In this document: positions 1 through 7,889 of the stretch, piece after piece
Position numbering within the stretch: the stretch's first letter is position 1
Layout: each line of letters begins with the position of its first letter
Assembly: GCA_033721095.1 (NCBI GenBank)
Contig: JAWWBG010000084.1
Location: forward strand, 1 to 9,999
Length of the DNA stretch: 9,999 bases
Origin: JAWWBG01 sp033721095
GTDB lineage: Bacteria > Actinomycetota > Nitriliruptoria > Nitriliruptorales > Nitriliruptoraceae
Direction: 5' to 3'
Notes under the pieces: model-generated
Databases searched by the model: none
What the model saw: the letters and a program-made list of their open reading frames with translations, nothing else
Told to the model about the DNA's origin: nothing
Position numbers and translations under genes: made by a program

Positions 1-185
1 GTCGGGGCGGGTGGCCTCGACATCGCGGAAGACGACGCGCGGTGGGTGGGGGGGTTGCCGCGCGTCGGGTCGGGGGGGGTGGCCCCGCCGCGCCCCTACT
101 CCGCTTCGCACCGGGGCCAGTGGGTCGATTTCGGGTGCCAGGGGTGGACCCGCGCGGCGCGGACGGTCGTCACGACATCGGGTGC
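1..185. other. G-rich upstream region, no gene recognised
   Basis: No recognisable protein is encoded here on either strand. Several frames stay open, but their translations are compositionally biased (Gly/Arg/Pro-rich) and resemble no family I know. Positions 41-80 contain long G runs unlike the codon pattern of the genes downstream. The stretch may hold the very end of an upstream gene or a spacer. The real coding signal begins only at the recA start at 306. Confidence 0.5.
44..79 (+). other. potential G-quadruplex tract
   Basis: G runs lie at 44-46, 48-54, 67-69 and 72-79, so at least four GGG tracts sit in 36 nt. Loops are 1, 1, 12 and 2 nt if the seven-G run is split. This fits a loose G4 pattern with one long loop. 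It lies about 110 nt upstream of the recA promoter. Folding is inferred from sequence only, and high GC makes chance runs more likely. Confidence 0.35.
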
Positions 186-214
186 TTGTGTCGAACACGC
201 GTTCGATCTACCGT
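186..214 (+). promoter_or_regulatory. candidate recA promoter
   Basis: TTGTGT at 186-191 (-35-like) is separated by 17 bp from TACCGT at 209-214 (a TAnnnT -10 as common in Actinobacteria). The predicted start of transcription is near 221. The LexA box occupies the spacer, where bound repressor would block RNA polymerase. Hexamer matches are partial, so the call rests mainly on the spacing and the overlap with the LexA box. Confidence 0.45.
191..206. promoter_or_regulatory. LexA (SOS) box of recA
   Basis: TCGAACACGCGTTCGA has perfect 6-bp arms (TCGAAC/GTTCGA) around a 4-nt centre. This matches the Gram-positive/actinobacterial LexA operator core GAAC-N4-GTTC. It lies about 100 bp upstream of recA, as expected for the SOS-inducible recA promoter, and a lexA gene is present in the same window. 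Confidence 0.85.
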
Positions 215-221
215 TGTCCAC

Positions 222-246
222 AGGAGGCGTCGAGCGTCCGGCTCGA
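222..246 (+). promoter_or_regulatory. recA leader: orphan Shine-Dalgarno and small hairpin
   Basis: A perfect AGGAGG stands at 222-227, followed by a 6-bp stem with arms 230-235 and 241-246 (TCGAGC/GCTCGA) and a 5-nt loop. The next start codon, ATG at 246, is 18 nt from the AGGAGG and in frame with recA. It would add 20 residues (MSQRVRRV...). The hairpin closes exactly on that ATG. Either this ATG is an alternative start, or the AGGAGG is incidental. Confidence 0.3.
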
Positions 247-305
247 TGTCACAACGGGTCCGTAGGGTCACGCCAACCACGGACAACGAGCACAAGGCAG
301 CCCCG

Positions 306-1429
<1,124 letters not shown>

Positions 1430-1433
<4 letters not shown>

Positions 1434-2143
1434 CCGCCTCGTCGCGTGTCGGCGTCGGAATCGACGCCGAGGAGTGGCTGCGCGAGCGTGGCGTCACCCA
1501 TGACGAACTGACCGGATCGCCGGAGCAACGGTCTCGCGTCCCCGCCCGCGCTGCTCGCACCGACATCTCGCTGCGTGAGGCCATGCGGCTGGCCTCGGAG
1601 GCCCCGACGGCTGCCGCCGTTGACCCGGTGGCCGACGCCGTCGAGGAGTCGCTGGCGGACGAGGTCGCTCGCGCGATGGCCTATGTCCGCCGGGCCACGG
1701 CCAGCACGCCGATGTCCGAGGGCCGGCTGCGTCAACGCCTCGCTGCCCGGGACTTCTCCCGCCCCGCGATCGACCGCGCCCTCGATCAGGCCCGCGCCCA
1801 GCGTCACGTCGACGACGAGGCGCTCGCCCGCGCACTCGCCCGAGAAGGCATCGCCAAGGGTCATGCCCCCTCCCGCGTCCGTCGCGATCTGCTCAAGCGT
1901 GACCTTGCTGCCGGCGTGATCGACGACGCGCTCGATGAGGCCGCCCCCACCGACCTGGAGGCCGCGGCGTTCGACCTGGCGCAGCGCAAGGCTCGCTCCT
2001 CACGAGACGCGCCGCCGGAGGCGGCCTTCCGACGCGTCGTCGGACACCTGGCCAGGAGGGGCTACTCGGCGGATCTCGCGCGGCGTGTCGCTCGGCAGGT
2101 CATCTTCGAGGATCGCGAACCCGACCGGATCGCCGGCCACTGA
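1430..2143 (+). CDS. recX: RecX, regulatory protein of RecA
   Basis: RecX binds the groove of RecA filaments and modulates (usually limits) their extension and ATPase/co-protease activity. The product has 237 residues. The family core runs from about residue 78 to the end. It shows the tandem three-helix repeats: AYVRRATASTPMSEGRLRQRL near 84-104, the region with HVDDEALARALAREGIAKGHAPSRV, and a final R-rich repeat with RRGYSADLARRVARQVIF. The first ~75 residues are an extra hydrophilic, Ala/Arg-rich segment I do not recognise, longer than in compact RecX proteins of 150-180 residues. The GTG start at 1430 overlaps the recA stop (GTGA), which implies translational coupling and a RecA:RecX ratio set within one mRNA. 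The start could lie further downstream, since the extension is not conserved core. Confidence 0.88.
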
Positions 2144-2158
2144 CCACGACTCGGCGGA

Positions 2159-2201
2159 TTGCACTGCCGGTAGCCTCCTGTCGTCGATTCCGGCAGTGCA
2201 A
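2159..2201. repeat. perfect 12-bp inverted repeat (operator or terminator)
   Basis: The arms TTGCACTGCCGG (2159-2170) and CCGGCAGTGCAA (2190-2201) are exact reverse complements separated by 19 nt. The repeat starts 15 nt after the recX stop. Its right arm reaches into the ribosome-binding AAGGA (2200-2204) of the next gene. A -10-like TAGCCT occupies 2171-2176, directly in the loop, without a clear -35. Arm centres are 31 bp apart, close to three helical turns, which would suit a protein binding two half-sites. No T-tract follows, so it is not a classical rho-independent terminator. A hairpin masking the ribosome site is a third possibility. Confidence 0.65.
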
Positions 2202-2210
2202 GGACGGTTG

Positions 2211-2492
2211 ATGGACCTGATGCAGACGTGGCTGGTCGTGGGCATCCCGGGCCTTGCCGTTGCTGGTGGCCTGTTCGTCGGTCGCTCCGCCTACCGCGCG
2301 TTGCTCGGTTTCGCCGTCCTCGTCGTCCTGATCATCGTCTTCCTCACGGGACCTGGCGACACGCTGTCAGCCGGCGCGATCGGCATGGTCGGCGTCATCC
2401 TGTTGGCGGCAGGCCGCGGCACCAACGTCGACGACGAGCACTTCGAGCACCACGACCGGCGCCGTCGGTTCACGACGACCGCCGGCGACTGA
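2211..2492 (+). CDS. small membrane protein of unknown function
   Basis: I do not recognise this 93-residue protein. It has three hydrophobic stretches at about residues 6-24, 31-46 and 53-68. The second (LLGFAVLVVLIIVFL) is the strongest. A charged C-terminal tail follows with an acidic-His patch (DDEHFEHHD, 74-82) and then RRRR (83-86). ATG 2211 was chosen because AAGGA lies six bases upstream (2200-2204) and the hydrophobic segments begin directly after it. The inverted repeat at 2159-2201 immediately precedes it. The stop is only 8 nt from miaB, so the two are probably co-transcribed. No catalytic motif is visible. The protein may be a small membrane-anchored accessory factor, but nothing in the sequence fixes a role. 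Confidence 0.72.
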   Translation: MDLMQTWLVVGIPGLAVAGGLFVGRSAYRALLGFAVLVVLIIVFLTGPGDTLSAGAIGMVGVILLAAGRGTNVDDEHFEHHDRRRRFTTTAGD

Positions 2493-2500
2493 TCGTTCGC

Positions 2501-3961
2501 ATGGCTGCCCGGACCTACAGCATCCGGACCTTCGGGTGCCAGATGAACGTCCACGACTCCGAACGTGCCGCGGGGCTCCTCGAGGCCGCCGGCTGGCGTC
2601 CTGCGCCCACCCCCGAGGAGGCCGACCTCATCCTCCTGAACACGTGCGCTGTTCGCGAGAATGCCGACAACCGGCTCTACGGGACGCTCGGACACCTCAA
2701 GGCCACCAAGGACGCCCGTCGGGCTGCGGGCAGCGACCTCACGATCGCTGTCGGGGGCTGCCTCGCACAGAAGGACGGCGCCACCATCGTCGCCAAGGCG
2801 CCCTGGGTCGACGTGGTCGTCGGCACCCACAACCTGGGGAGCCTCGATCGGCTCCTGGCCCAGGCGGACTCCGTGGCCCTCCCCGTGGTCGAGCTGGTCG
2901 AACAGCTCGAGACGTTCCCGTCGGCCCTTCCGGCCAAGCGCCACGTCGCCCACCACGCATGGGTCGCGATCTCCGTTGGCTGCAACAACAGCTGCACGTT
3001 CTGCATCGTCCCCGCGCTGCGCGGCCCCGAACGCTCGCGGACGTTCGACGAGATCGTGACGGAGGTTCGGGAGCTGGTCGACGACGGGGTCATCGAGGTC
3101 ACGCTGCTCGGCCAGAACGTCAACTCCTGGGGTCGTGACCTGTACGGGCGGTCGCGGTTCGCCGAGCTGCTTCGTGGCGTCGGAGCGATCGATGGGCTCG
3201 AGCGCGTCCGGTTCACGAGTCCGCACCCACGCGACTTCACCGAGGACGTGCTCGTGGCCATGGCCGAGACGCCCTCGGTTTGCGAGCACCTGCACCTGCC
3301 ACTGCAGTCGGGCTCCGACCGCGTGCTCCGCCGGATGCGCCGTTCCTATCGGGCCGCCCGCTACCTGGCGCTGGCCGAGCGCACACGGCAGCTGATGCCG
3401 GACGCCGCGCTGACGACCGACATCATCGTGGGTTTCCCCGGCGAGACCGACGAGGACTTCGAGCAGACCCTGGAAGTCGTCGAAGAAGTGGGCTTCGACC
3501 AGGCCTTCACGTTCCAGTACTCGCCACGTCCGGGCACGCCTGCAGCCGACATGCCCGACCAGGTACCCGCCGACGTCGTCGCGGAGCGCTACCCGCGTCT
3601 CGAGGAACTCGTCCGGCGACAATCGCTGGATGCCCATCGTCGTCTCGTCGGACGCACGGTGGAACTGCTGGTCGACGAGCCCTCCAAGCGAGACAGCGGA
3701 CGCGTCTCGGCGCGGACGCGCGGCAACCACTTGGTGCACGTGCCCGCCGTCGAAACCACCCAGTCGGGCGCGCTCGTCGAAGCCGTTGTCACGGAGGCGT
3801 CCACGAACTACGCGATCGCGGGCTCGCCCACGCGCGTGTTGCGTCCGGCACCCGCCGTCAAGGCCGCAACCGGGACGCGTCCGAACACCGGCAACCCGGC
3901 CGAGGCGGGTGCCTCGACGGATGCCGTTTCCCGGCGCTCCCTGCCCGTCCTCGCGAGCTGA
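2501..3961 (+). CDS. miaB: MiaB, tRNA-2-methylthio-N6-dimethylallyladenosine synthase
   Basis: MiaB is a radical-SAM methylthiotransferase that converts i6A37 to ms2i6A37 in tRNAs reading UNN codons. It acts after MiaA, which is encoded two genes downstream. The 486-residue product has the UPF0004 domain with cluster cysteines C13 (TFGCQMN), C49 (LNTCAVRE) and C87 (GGCLAQ). The radical-SAM motif is C161-x3-C165-x2-C168 (GCNNSCTFC), and other family blocks are LLGQNVNSWG, SPHPRDF, HLPLQSGS and TTDIIVGFPGET. A TRAM tRNA-binding domain spans about 382-443. The NVNSWG and TRAM features favour MiaB over RimO or MtaB. The last 43 residues (444-486) form a Pro/Ala/Thr-rich tail. ATG 2501 begins directly before the conserved YSIRTFGCQMN. 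There is no obvious Shine-Dalgarno, so translation may be coupled to the upstream small gene. Confidence 0.96.
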   Translation: MAARTYSIRTFGCQMNVHDSERAAGLLEAAGWRPAPTPEEADLILLNTCAVRENADNRLYGTLGHLKATKDARRAAGSDLTIAVGGCLAQKDGATIVAKAPWVDVVVGTHNLGSLDRLLAQADSVALPVVELVEQLETFPSALPAKRHVAHHAWVAISVGCNNSCTFCIVPALRGPERSRTFDEIVTEVRELVDDGVIEVTLLGQNVNSWGRDLYGRSRFAELLRGVGAIDGLERVRFTSPHPRDFTEDVLVAMAETPSVCEHLHLPLQSGSDRVLRRMRRSYRAARYLALAERTRQLMPDAALTTDIIVGFPGETDEDFEQTLEVVEEVGFDQAFTFQYSPRPGTPAADMPDQVPADVVAERYPRLEELVRRQSLDAHRRLVGRTVELLVDEPSKRDSGRVSARTRGNHLVHVPAVETTQSGALVEAVVTEASTNYAIAGSPTRVLRPAPAVKAATGTRPNTGNPAEAGASTDAVSRRSLPVLAS

Positions 3962-3962
3962 G

Positions 3963-3982
3963 CAGTGCCTCCGACGGCACTG
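3963..3982 (+). promoter_or_regulatory. hairpin over a start codon
   Basis: CAGTGCC (3963-3969) and GGCACTG (3976-3982) pair perfectly around a 6-nt loop. The GTG start at 3965 lies inside the left arm, 3 nt after the miaB stop. Ribosomes finishing miaB would melt the stem, so it could enforce translational coupling. This is inference from sequence only. Confidence 0.35.
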
Positions 3983-4663
3983 GTGACCCTCCCCGGTGCC
4001 CCTGTTGCGTTGCCCGCGGTCACGTCCGGGCTCGACACGGTCCCTCCGGCACTTGCGCGACTGAGGGCGGCGGTCGACCGGGTCCTTGAGGAGGTGCCCG
4101 ACGGTCGCTACGTCGTCGTGGGTCCGGCCACACACCTGGCGGTCTGGGATGCCGGCGATCTCACGCTCGCGGGATTCGGCCTGGCCGACCCCTCGAACGT
4201 CATGTGGAGGGGTGATGGAGCAGCCGACGTGGCGAGTCGGCTCGGCGTGGCAACGGTCGGCGAACCGATCCCGACGGAAGCCCGCGTGGTGGCGCGGCTG
4301 ATCGGGCCTGACCGGGTCGCGGCCATCGTGGGGCTCCCGCCTGACGCCCCGGCTGCTGCTGCCAGCCTCCTGGAGCTCGAGGACAGCATCGTCGCCCTGG
4401 TCGGCGACCTGTCGGCAAGCGTCGGGCCCCAGAGCCCGCGCCCCGGAGGCGAGCCGCGCCTCGACGACCTCATCGAGAACCGTCGCCTCGTCCCGAGCGC
4501 GCTGCGACAACACGTTGACGGGATCGATCCCATCCTCACGGCCGCACTGCAGGTCGCGTGCGCCCCGAGCGCACCGCCGTTGGTGGGCGAGGTTCACGTC
4601 GTGCGCGGTGTCGCGACGCTGCTCGGCACCAGCGAGTCGCTGGCCCGCCGCACGGCCTCATGA
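3965..4663 (+). CDS. class III extradiol dioxygenase (LigB)-like protein, probably non-catalytic
   Basis: This 232-residue protein sits exactly where many Actinobacteria carry a gene annotated as 'class III extradiol dioxygenase subunit B-like' (Rv2728c in M. tuberculosis), between miaB and miaA. Its N-terminus (ALVTLPGAPVALPAV, then a helix ARLRAAVDRVLEE and YVVVG at 49-53) follows the layout I recall for those proteins, with a GDLSAS segment near 148-153. In the homologues I remember, a Cys-Pro-His-Pro-Pro segment opens the protein and supplies a metal-ligand-like His. Here that position reads LPGAP, with no His. The role of the family is unknown, and true ring cleavage is doubtful. The GTG at 3965 lies 3 nt after miaB, and GTG 3983 is an alternative start. 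The assignment rests mostly on context and remembered family layout. Confidence 0.6.
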   Translation: MPPTALVTLPGAPVALPAVTSGLDTVPPALARLRAAVDRVLEEVPDGRYVVVGPATHLAVWDAGDLTLAGFGLADPSNVMWRGDGAADVASRLGVATVGEPIPTEARVVARLIGPDRVAAIVGLPPDAPAAAASLLELEDSIVALVGDLSASVGPQSPRPGGEPRLDDLIENRRLVPSALRQHVDGIDPILTAALQVACAPSAPPLVGEVHVVRGVATLLGTSESLARRTAS

Positions 4664-4679
4664 CCCGGCCGGCCCTGCC

Positions 4680-5561
4680 ATGAGCGCCGTCCTTGCCCTT
4701 GTCGGTCCGACGGCCTCGGGCAAGTCGGGCGTCGCCGAGGAGGTCGCCCAGCGGCGGGGCGACGTCGAGGTTGTCGCCGTCGACGCGTTCACGGTCTATC
4801 GCGGCATGGACATCGGGACGGCCAAGCCGTCGCCGGAGGTCCGGGCGGCAGTTCGTCACCACATGATCGACATTCTCGAGCCCGAGGACGACGTGAGCGT
4901 GCAGTGGTTCCAGGAGCATGCGAGGGCGGCAATCGCCGACATCCACGCCCGCGACCGGATCCCGCTGCTCGTGGGCGGCTCGGGCCTCTACTTCCGGGCC
5001 GTCGTCGACCGGCTCCGGTTTCCGCCCACGGACCCGGACGTGCGGTCGCGTCTCGAGGCGGAGCACGACAGCGACGCTGCCGCTGCGCACGCCACGTTGG
5101 CCGCCGCTGACCCTGTCGCCGCAGCCGCGATCGACCCGAACAACCTGCGGCGCATCGTTCGTGCCCTCGAGGTCATCGAGCTCACCGGCGAGCCGTTCTC
5201 GTCCTTCCGGGAGGCATGGGACAACTGGCACAGCGTCTACGACCTGCACCCGGTCCAACTCGACGTCCCGGACCTGGATGCGCGCATCGACGAGCGAACA
5301 GCGACGATGCTGGCAGCCGGTCTCCTCGACGAGGCGGCGGCGCTCCGCCAACGCGCCCTGTCGCGCACGGCCCGGCAGGCCATCGGCTATGCGGAGGCCT
5401 TCGCAGTCCTCGAGGGCGTCGCTGGCCACGACGGGCTCCACGCCGCAATCAGCCGTCGCACCCGGCGCTACGCCCGCCGACAGCGTTCCTGGTTCGCGCG
5501 GGATCCACGGCTGCATCCCGTCGGCACCCACGAGGCCGTTCGGCGCCTGTGCGTTTGCTGA
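4680..5561 (+). CDS. miaA: MiaA, tRNA dimethylallyltransferase
   Basis: MiaA transfers the dimethylallyl group from DMAPP to N6 of A37 in tRNAs that read UNN codons, making i6A37, the substrate of MiaB. The product has 293 residues, within the usual range. Visible motifs are the P-loop GPTASGKS (9-16), the DAFTVYRGMDIGTAKP block (35-50), GGSGLYFRAVVDRL (99-112), DPNNLRRIVRALEV (152-165), QAIGY (233-237) and the C-terminal RRYARRQRSWFARD (262-275). In the second block the usual Ser/Ala-Met-Gln after Asp35 is Ala-Phe-Thr, a modest departure. ATG 4680 was chosen because it begins right before the P-loop strand. It lies 16 nt after the LigB-like gene, in a run of closely spaced forward genes. A 54-nt gap separates it from dapF. 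Confidence 0.97.
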   Translation: MSAVLALVGPTASGKSGVAEEVAQRRGDVEVVAVDAFTVYRGMDIGTAKPSPEVRAAVRHHMIDILEPEDDVSVQWFQEHARAAIADIHARDRIPLLVGGSGLYFRAVVDRLRFPPTDPDVRSRLEAEHDSDAAAAHATLAAADPVAAAAIDPNNLRRIVRALEVIELTGEPFSSFREAWDNWHSVYDLHPVQLDVPDLDARIDERTATMLAAGLLDEAAALRQRALSRTARQAIGYAEAFAVLEGVAGHDGLHAAISRRTRRYARRQRSWFARDPRLHPVGTHEAVRRLCVC

Positions 5562-5602
5562 TCGTTGCCGCGCTGCGACGACCGGTCGCCACAAGCAGGT
5601 CG

Positions 5603-5608
5603 TACGCT
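5603..5608 (+). promoter_or_regulatory. possible -10 element of dapF
   Basis: TACGCT (TAnnnT type) lies 7 nt before the dapF ATG at 5616, so transcription from it would give a leaderless or near-leaderless mRNA. dapF has no good Shine-Dalgarno, which is consistent. No convincing -35 is found; a 10-bp palindrome CGACCGGTCG (5579-5588) occupies that region. Read-through from miaA is equally possible. Confidence 0.35.
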
Positions 5609-5615
5609 GGAAACG

Positions 5616-6494
5616 ATGCACTTCGTGAAGGCCCATGGGACGGGCAACGACTTCGTCGTCCTGGTTGACCTCGACGACGAGCTCGACCTGCCGGCGTCGC
5701 TCGTCGCGGCCATCTGTGACCGTCACACCGGCGTCGGCGCCGACGGCATCCTGCGGTTGCTGCCGGGAGCGGGCGACGCTGCCGTCTTCATGGACTATCG
5801 CAACGCCGACGGCAGTGTGGTCGAGATGTGCGGCAACGGCGTCCGCGTCGTCGCGGCACACGCCATCGCCAACCATCTCGTTCCCGACAGCGCCTCGGAG
5901 TTCGTCGTTGGCACTCGGGCGGGTGACAAGCCCGTGCACGTGACGTTCACCAACGACGGGCATGTCGACACGGTCACCGTCGACATGGGCCGCCCGACGT
6001 TTGACCTCGACGCCGTCCCGTTCGTTCCGAACGGTGACCCCAACGAGCTGGGCCAGCACACGGTCGAGCTCGAGGTCGGACCGATTGCGCTCATCCCGGT
6101 CTCCATGGGCAACCCGCACGCCGTCCTGGCCGTCGAGGACGTGGCCGAAGCCCCCGTCCGGACGCTCGGACCCGTTCTCGAACGTCACGAACGGTTCCCC
6201 GAGCACACCAACGTCGAGTTCGTGCGCGTGACGGGCTCCGACCGCCTCGAACTAAGGGTCTGGGAGCGCGGCGTGGGGGAGACGCTCAGCTGCGGCACGG
6301 GGGCCTGCGCCGCCGTCGCCGCGCTCCAACGCGCCGAGCTGCTGGGCGAGACCGTCGCCGTCGATGTTCCTGGTGGCACCCTGACGGTGACCCATCGGGG
6401 CGGGGAGTCCGCCTTCCTCGCCGGACCCGTTGCAAACGTCTACTCGGGCACGATCGGCGCCGACTGGCTGCTTGCCCACCACGCCCTGCGATGA
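5616..6494 (+). CDS. dapF: DapF, diaminopimelate epimerase
   Basis: DapF interconverts LL- and meso-diaminopimelate without cofactor, supplying the meso form for peptidoglycan cross-links and for lysine synthesis. The product has 292 residues. The two catalytic cysteines are visible: C72 in MCGNGVR and C226 in SCGTGACA. The N-terminal KAHGTGNDFVV (5-15), the CDRHTGVGADGI segment (34-45) and SMGNPHAV (163-170) are also family blocks. ATG 5616 was chosen because it opens the conserved MxFxKxHGTGNDF start; the frame extends upstream without family similarity. Its stop overlaps the start of hflX (ATGA), so the two are translationally coupled, as in many Actinobacteria where dapF lies between miaA and hflX. 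Confidence 0.97.
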   Translation: MHFVKAHGTGNDFVVLVDLDDELDLPASLVAAICDRHTGVGADGILRLLPGAGDAAVFMDYRNADGSVVEMCGNGVRVVAAHAIANHLVPDSASEFVVGTRAGDKPVHVTFTNDGHVDTVTVDMGRPTFDLDAVPFVPNGDPNELGQHTVELEVGPIALIPVSMGNPHAVLAVEDVAEAPVRTLGPVLERHERFPEHTNVEFVRVTGSDRLELRVWERGVGETLSCGTGACAAVAALQRAELLGETVAVDVPGGTLTVTHRGGESAFLAGPVANVYSGTIGADWLLAHHALR

Positions 6495-7882
6495 CCGCGG
6501 ACCCGCGCCCCGGCGAGCTGTCGCGCGCCGAGCTGCGTCGCCGACGCCGCGCCGTCATCGAGGAGGGGGCGCCGCGCGAGGGCGTGGACATCATCCGCCC
6601 GGTCGAGCAGGCGATCGTGGTGGCCGTGCAGCTTCCCGGCGTCTCCGACGAGACCGTCGCGGCCAGCCTCGATGAACTGGAGGCCCTCCTCGACACCGCC
6701 GGGGCCAGCGTCGTGGAGCGTGTCGTGCAGCATCGGGACACGCCCGAGCCGGCCACGTTCATCGGCAAGGGCAAGGTCGCCGAGCTCAGGGAGCTCAGCG
6801 CGACCCTCGGCGCAGACGCCGTGGTCTTCGACGAGGACCTGTCCCCAGCCCAGCAGCGCAACCTGGAGGAGGGCATCGGCCAGAAGGTCCTCGACCGCAC
6901 GATCGTGATCCTCGACATCTTCGCCCAGCACGCGACCAGCCGCGAGGGCAAGGCGCAGGTCGAGCTGGCGCAGCTCACGTACCTGCTGCCCCGTCTTCGA
7001 GGCTGGGGCGACGCCCTGTCGCGACAGGCCGGGGGACGTGCGGCTGGCGGCGCCGGCATCGGGGGCCGCGGACCCGGCGAGACACAGCTCGAGGTCGACC
7101 GGCGTCGACTCAACCGGCGCATCACGGCCCTGCGACGCGACCTCAGGCGCTATGAGCAGACTCGCCAGACCAAGGCCGCCGAGCGTGAGCGCACACCTGT
7201 CCAGCACGTGGCGCTGGTCGGCTACACGAATGCCGGCAAGTCCTCGCTGCTCAACCGGCTCACCGGCGCGGGCGTCCTCGTGGAGGACCAGCTGTTCGCC
7301 ACCCTCGACCCCACCGTGCGGCGACTGCACCTGCCCGACGGTCGCTCGGTCGCACTGTCGGACACGGTCGGCTTCGTGCGCAAGCTCCCGCACGGCCTCA
7401 TCGAGGCGTTCACGTCCACGCTGGAGGAATCGACGCGCGCCGACCTGCTGCTCCACGTGGTCGATGCCAACCACCCCGAGGCCCTCGCGCAGGTCGACGC
7501 CGTCCATGACGTCCTCCGCGAGATCCATGCCGACGACGTGCCGGCACTGGTCGTGCTGAACAAGTCCGACCTGGCCAGCACCCGGGCCGTTCGAGAGCTC
7601 GTGCGTCACGTCGGCACCGACGACGATGCGGTCGTGTCGGTCTCGGCCGTGACCGGGGATGGCTGCGCCGAGCTGCTGGAACGCGTGGCGCAGCTGTTGC
7701 CCGATCCGCGCGTGCGGGTCCAGGCGTTGGTGCCGTGGGAGCGGTCCGACCTGGTCGCGAGGGCCCATGAACACGGCGACGTCCATGCCGCCAAGCACCT
7801 CGACAACGGCACGCTGCTGGATGCGACGGTGCCCGCGCCGACGGCCAGGGAGCTCGCGGCGTACCCCGCCGACGCGGGTTGA
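6491..7882 (+). CDS. hflX: HflX, ribosome-associated GTPase
   Basis: HflX is a GTPase that binds the 50S subunit and splits or rescues stalled ribosomes during stress. The product has 463 residues. The N-terminal HflX domain carries ATFIGKGKVAEL (88-99), FDEDLSPAQQRNLE (113-126) and the RTIVILDIFAQHATSREGKAQVELAQ block (136-161). A glycine-rich linker with GGRGPGETQLE (191-201) precedes a helical region. The G domain shows G1 GYTNAGKS (244-251), G3 DTVGF (291-295), G4 NKSD (357-360) and G5 SVSA (383-386). Residues 408-463 form the short C-terminal domain. Translation is coupled to dapF through the 4-nt ATGA overlap. The gene ends 27 nt before the convergent lexA stop. Confidence 0.97.
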   Translation: MTADPRPGELSRAELRRRRRAVIEEGAPREGVDIIRPVEQAIVVAVQLPGVSDETVAASLDELEALLDTAGASVVERVVQHRDTPEPATFIGKGKVAELRELSATLGADAVVFDEDLSPAQQRNLEEGIGQKVLDRTIVILDIFAQHATSREGKAQVELAQLTYLLPRLRGWGDALSRQAGGRAAGGAGIGGRGPGETQLEVDRRRLNRRITALRRDLRRYEQTRQTKAAERERTPVQHVALVGYTNAGKSSLLNRLTGAGVLVEDQLFATLDPTVRRLHLPDGRSVALSDTVGFVRKLPHGLIEAFTSTLEESTRADLLLHVVDANHPEALAQVDAVHDVLREIHADDVPALVVLNKSDLASTRAVRELVRHVGTDDDAVVSVSAVTGDGCAELLERVAQLLPDPRVRVQALVPWERSDLVARAHEHGDVHAAKHLDNGTLLDATVPAPTARELAAYPADAG

Positions 7883-7889
7883 CCTCCAG

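Noticed and set aside
2291..4597. A 768-codon open frame on the reverse strand
   Set aside because: It lies opposite the small membrane gene, miaB and the LigB-like gene, is Arg/Gly/Asp-rich and resembles no family. Long antisense frames are expected in DNA this GC-rich.
5579..5588. CGACCGGTCG palindrome as an operator of dapF
   Set aside because: A 10-bp palindrome of common GC words occurs often by chance here, and no second site or known regulator supports it.
6174..6199. Several GTTC/GAAC words in dapF looking like a LexA site
   Set aside because: The spacing does not give GAAC-N4-GTTC, and the stretch codes for conserved-length DapF sequence.
4536..6206. A 556-codon open frame on the reverse strand
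   Set aside because: It is antisense to miaA and dapF, both secure by catalytic motifs, and its translation has no recognisable domain.
6440..7798. A 452-codon open frame on the reverse strand opposite hflX
   Set aside because: It is a shadow of the HflX reading frame; the HflX G motifs are intact on the forward strand.
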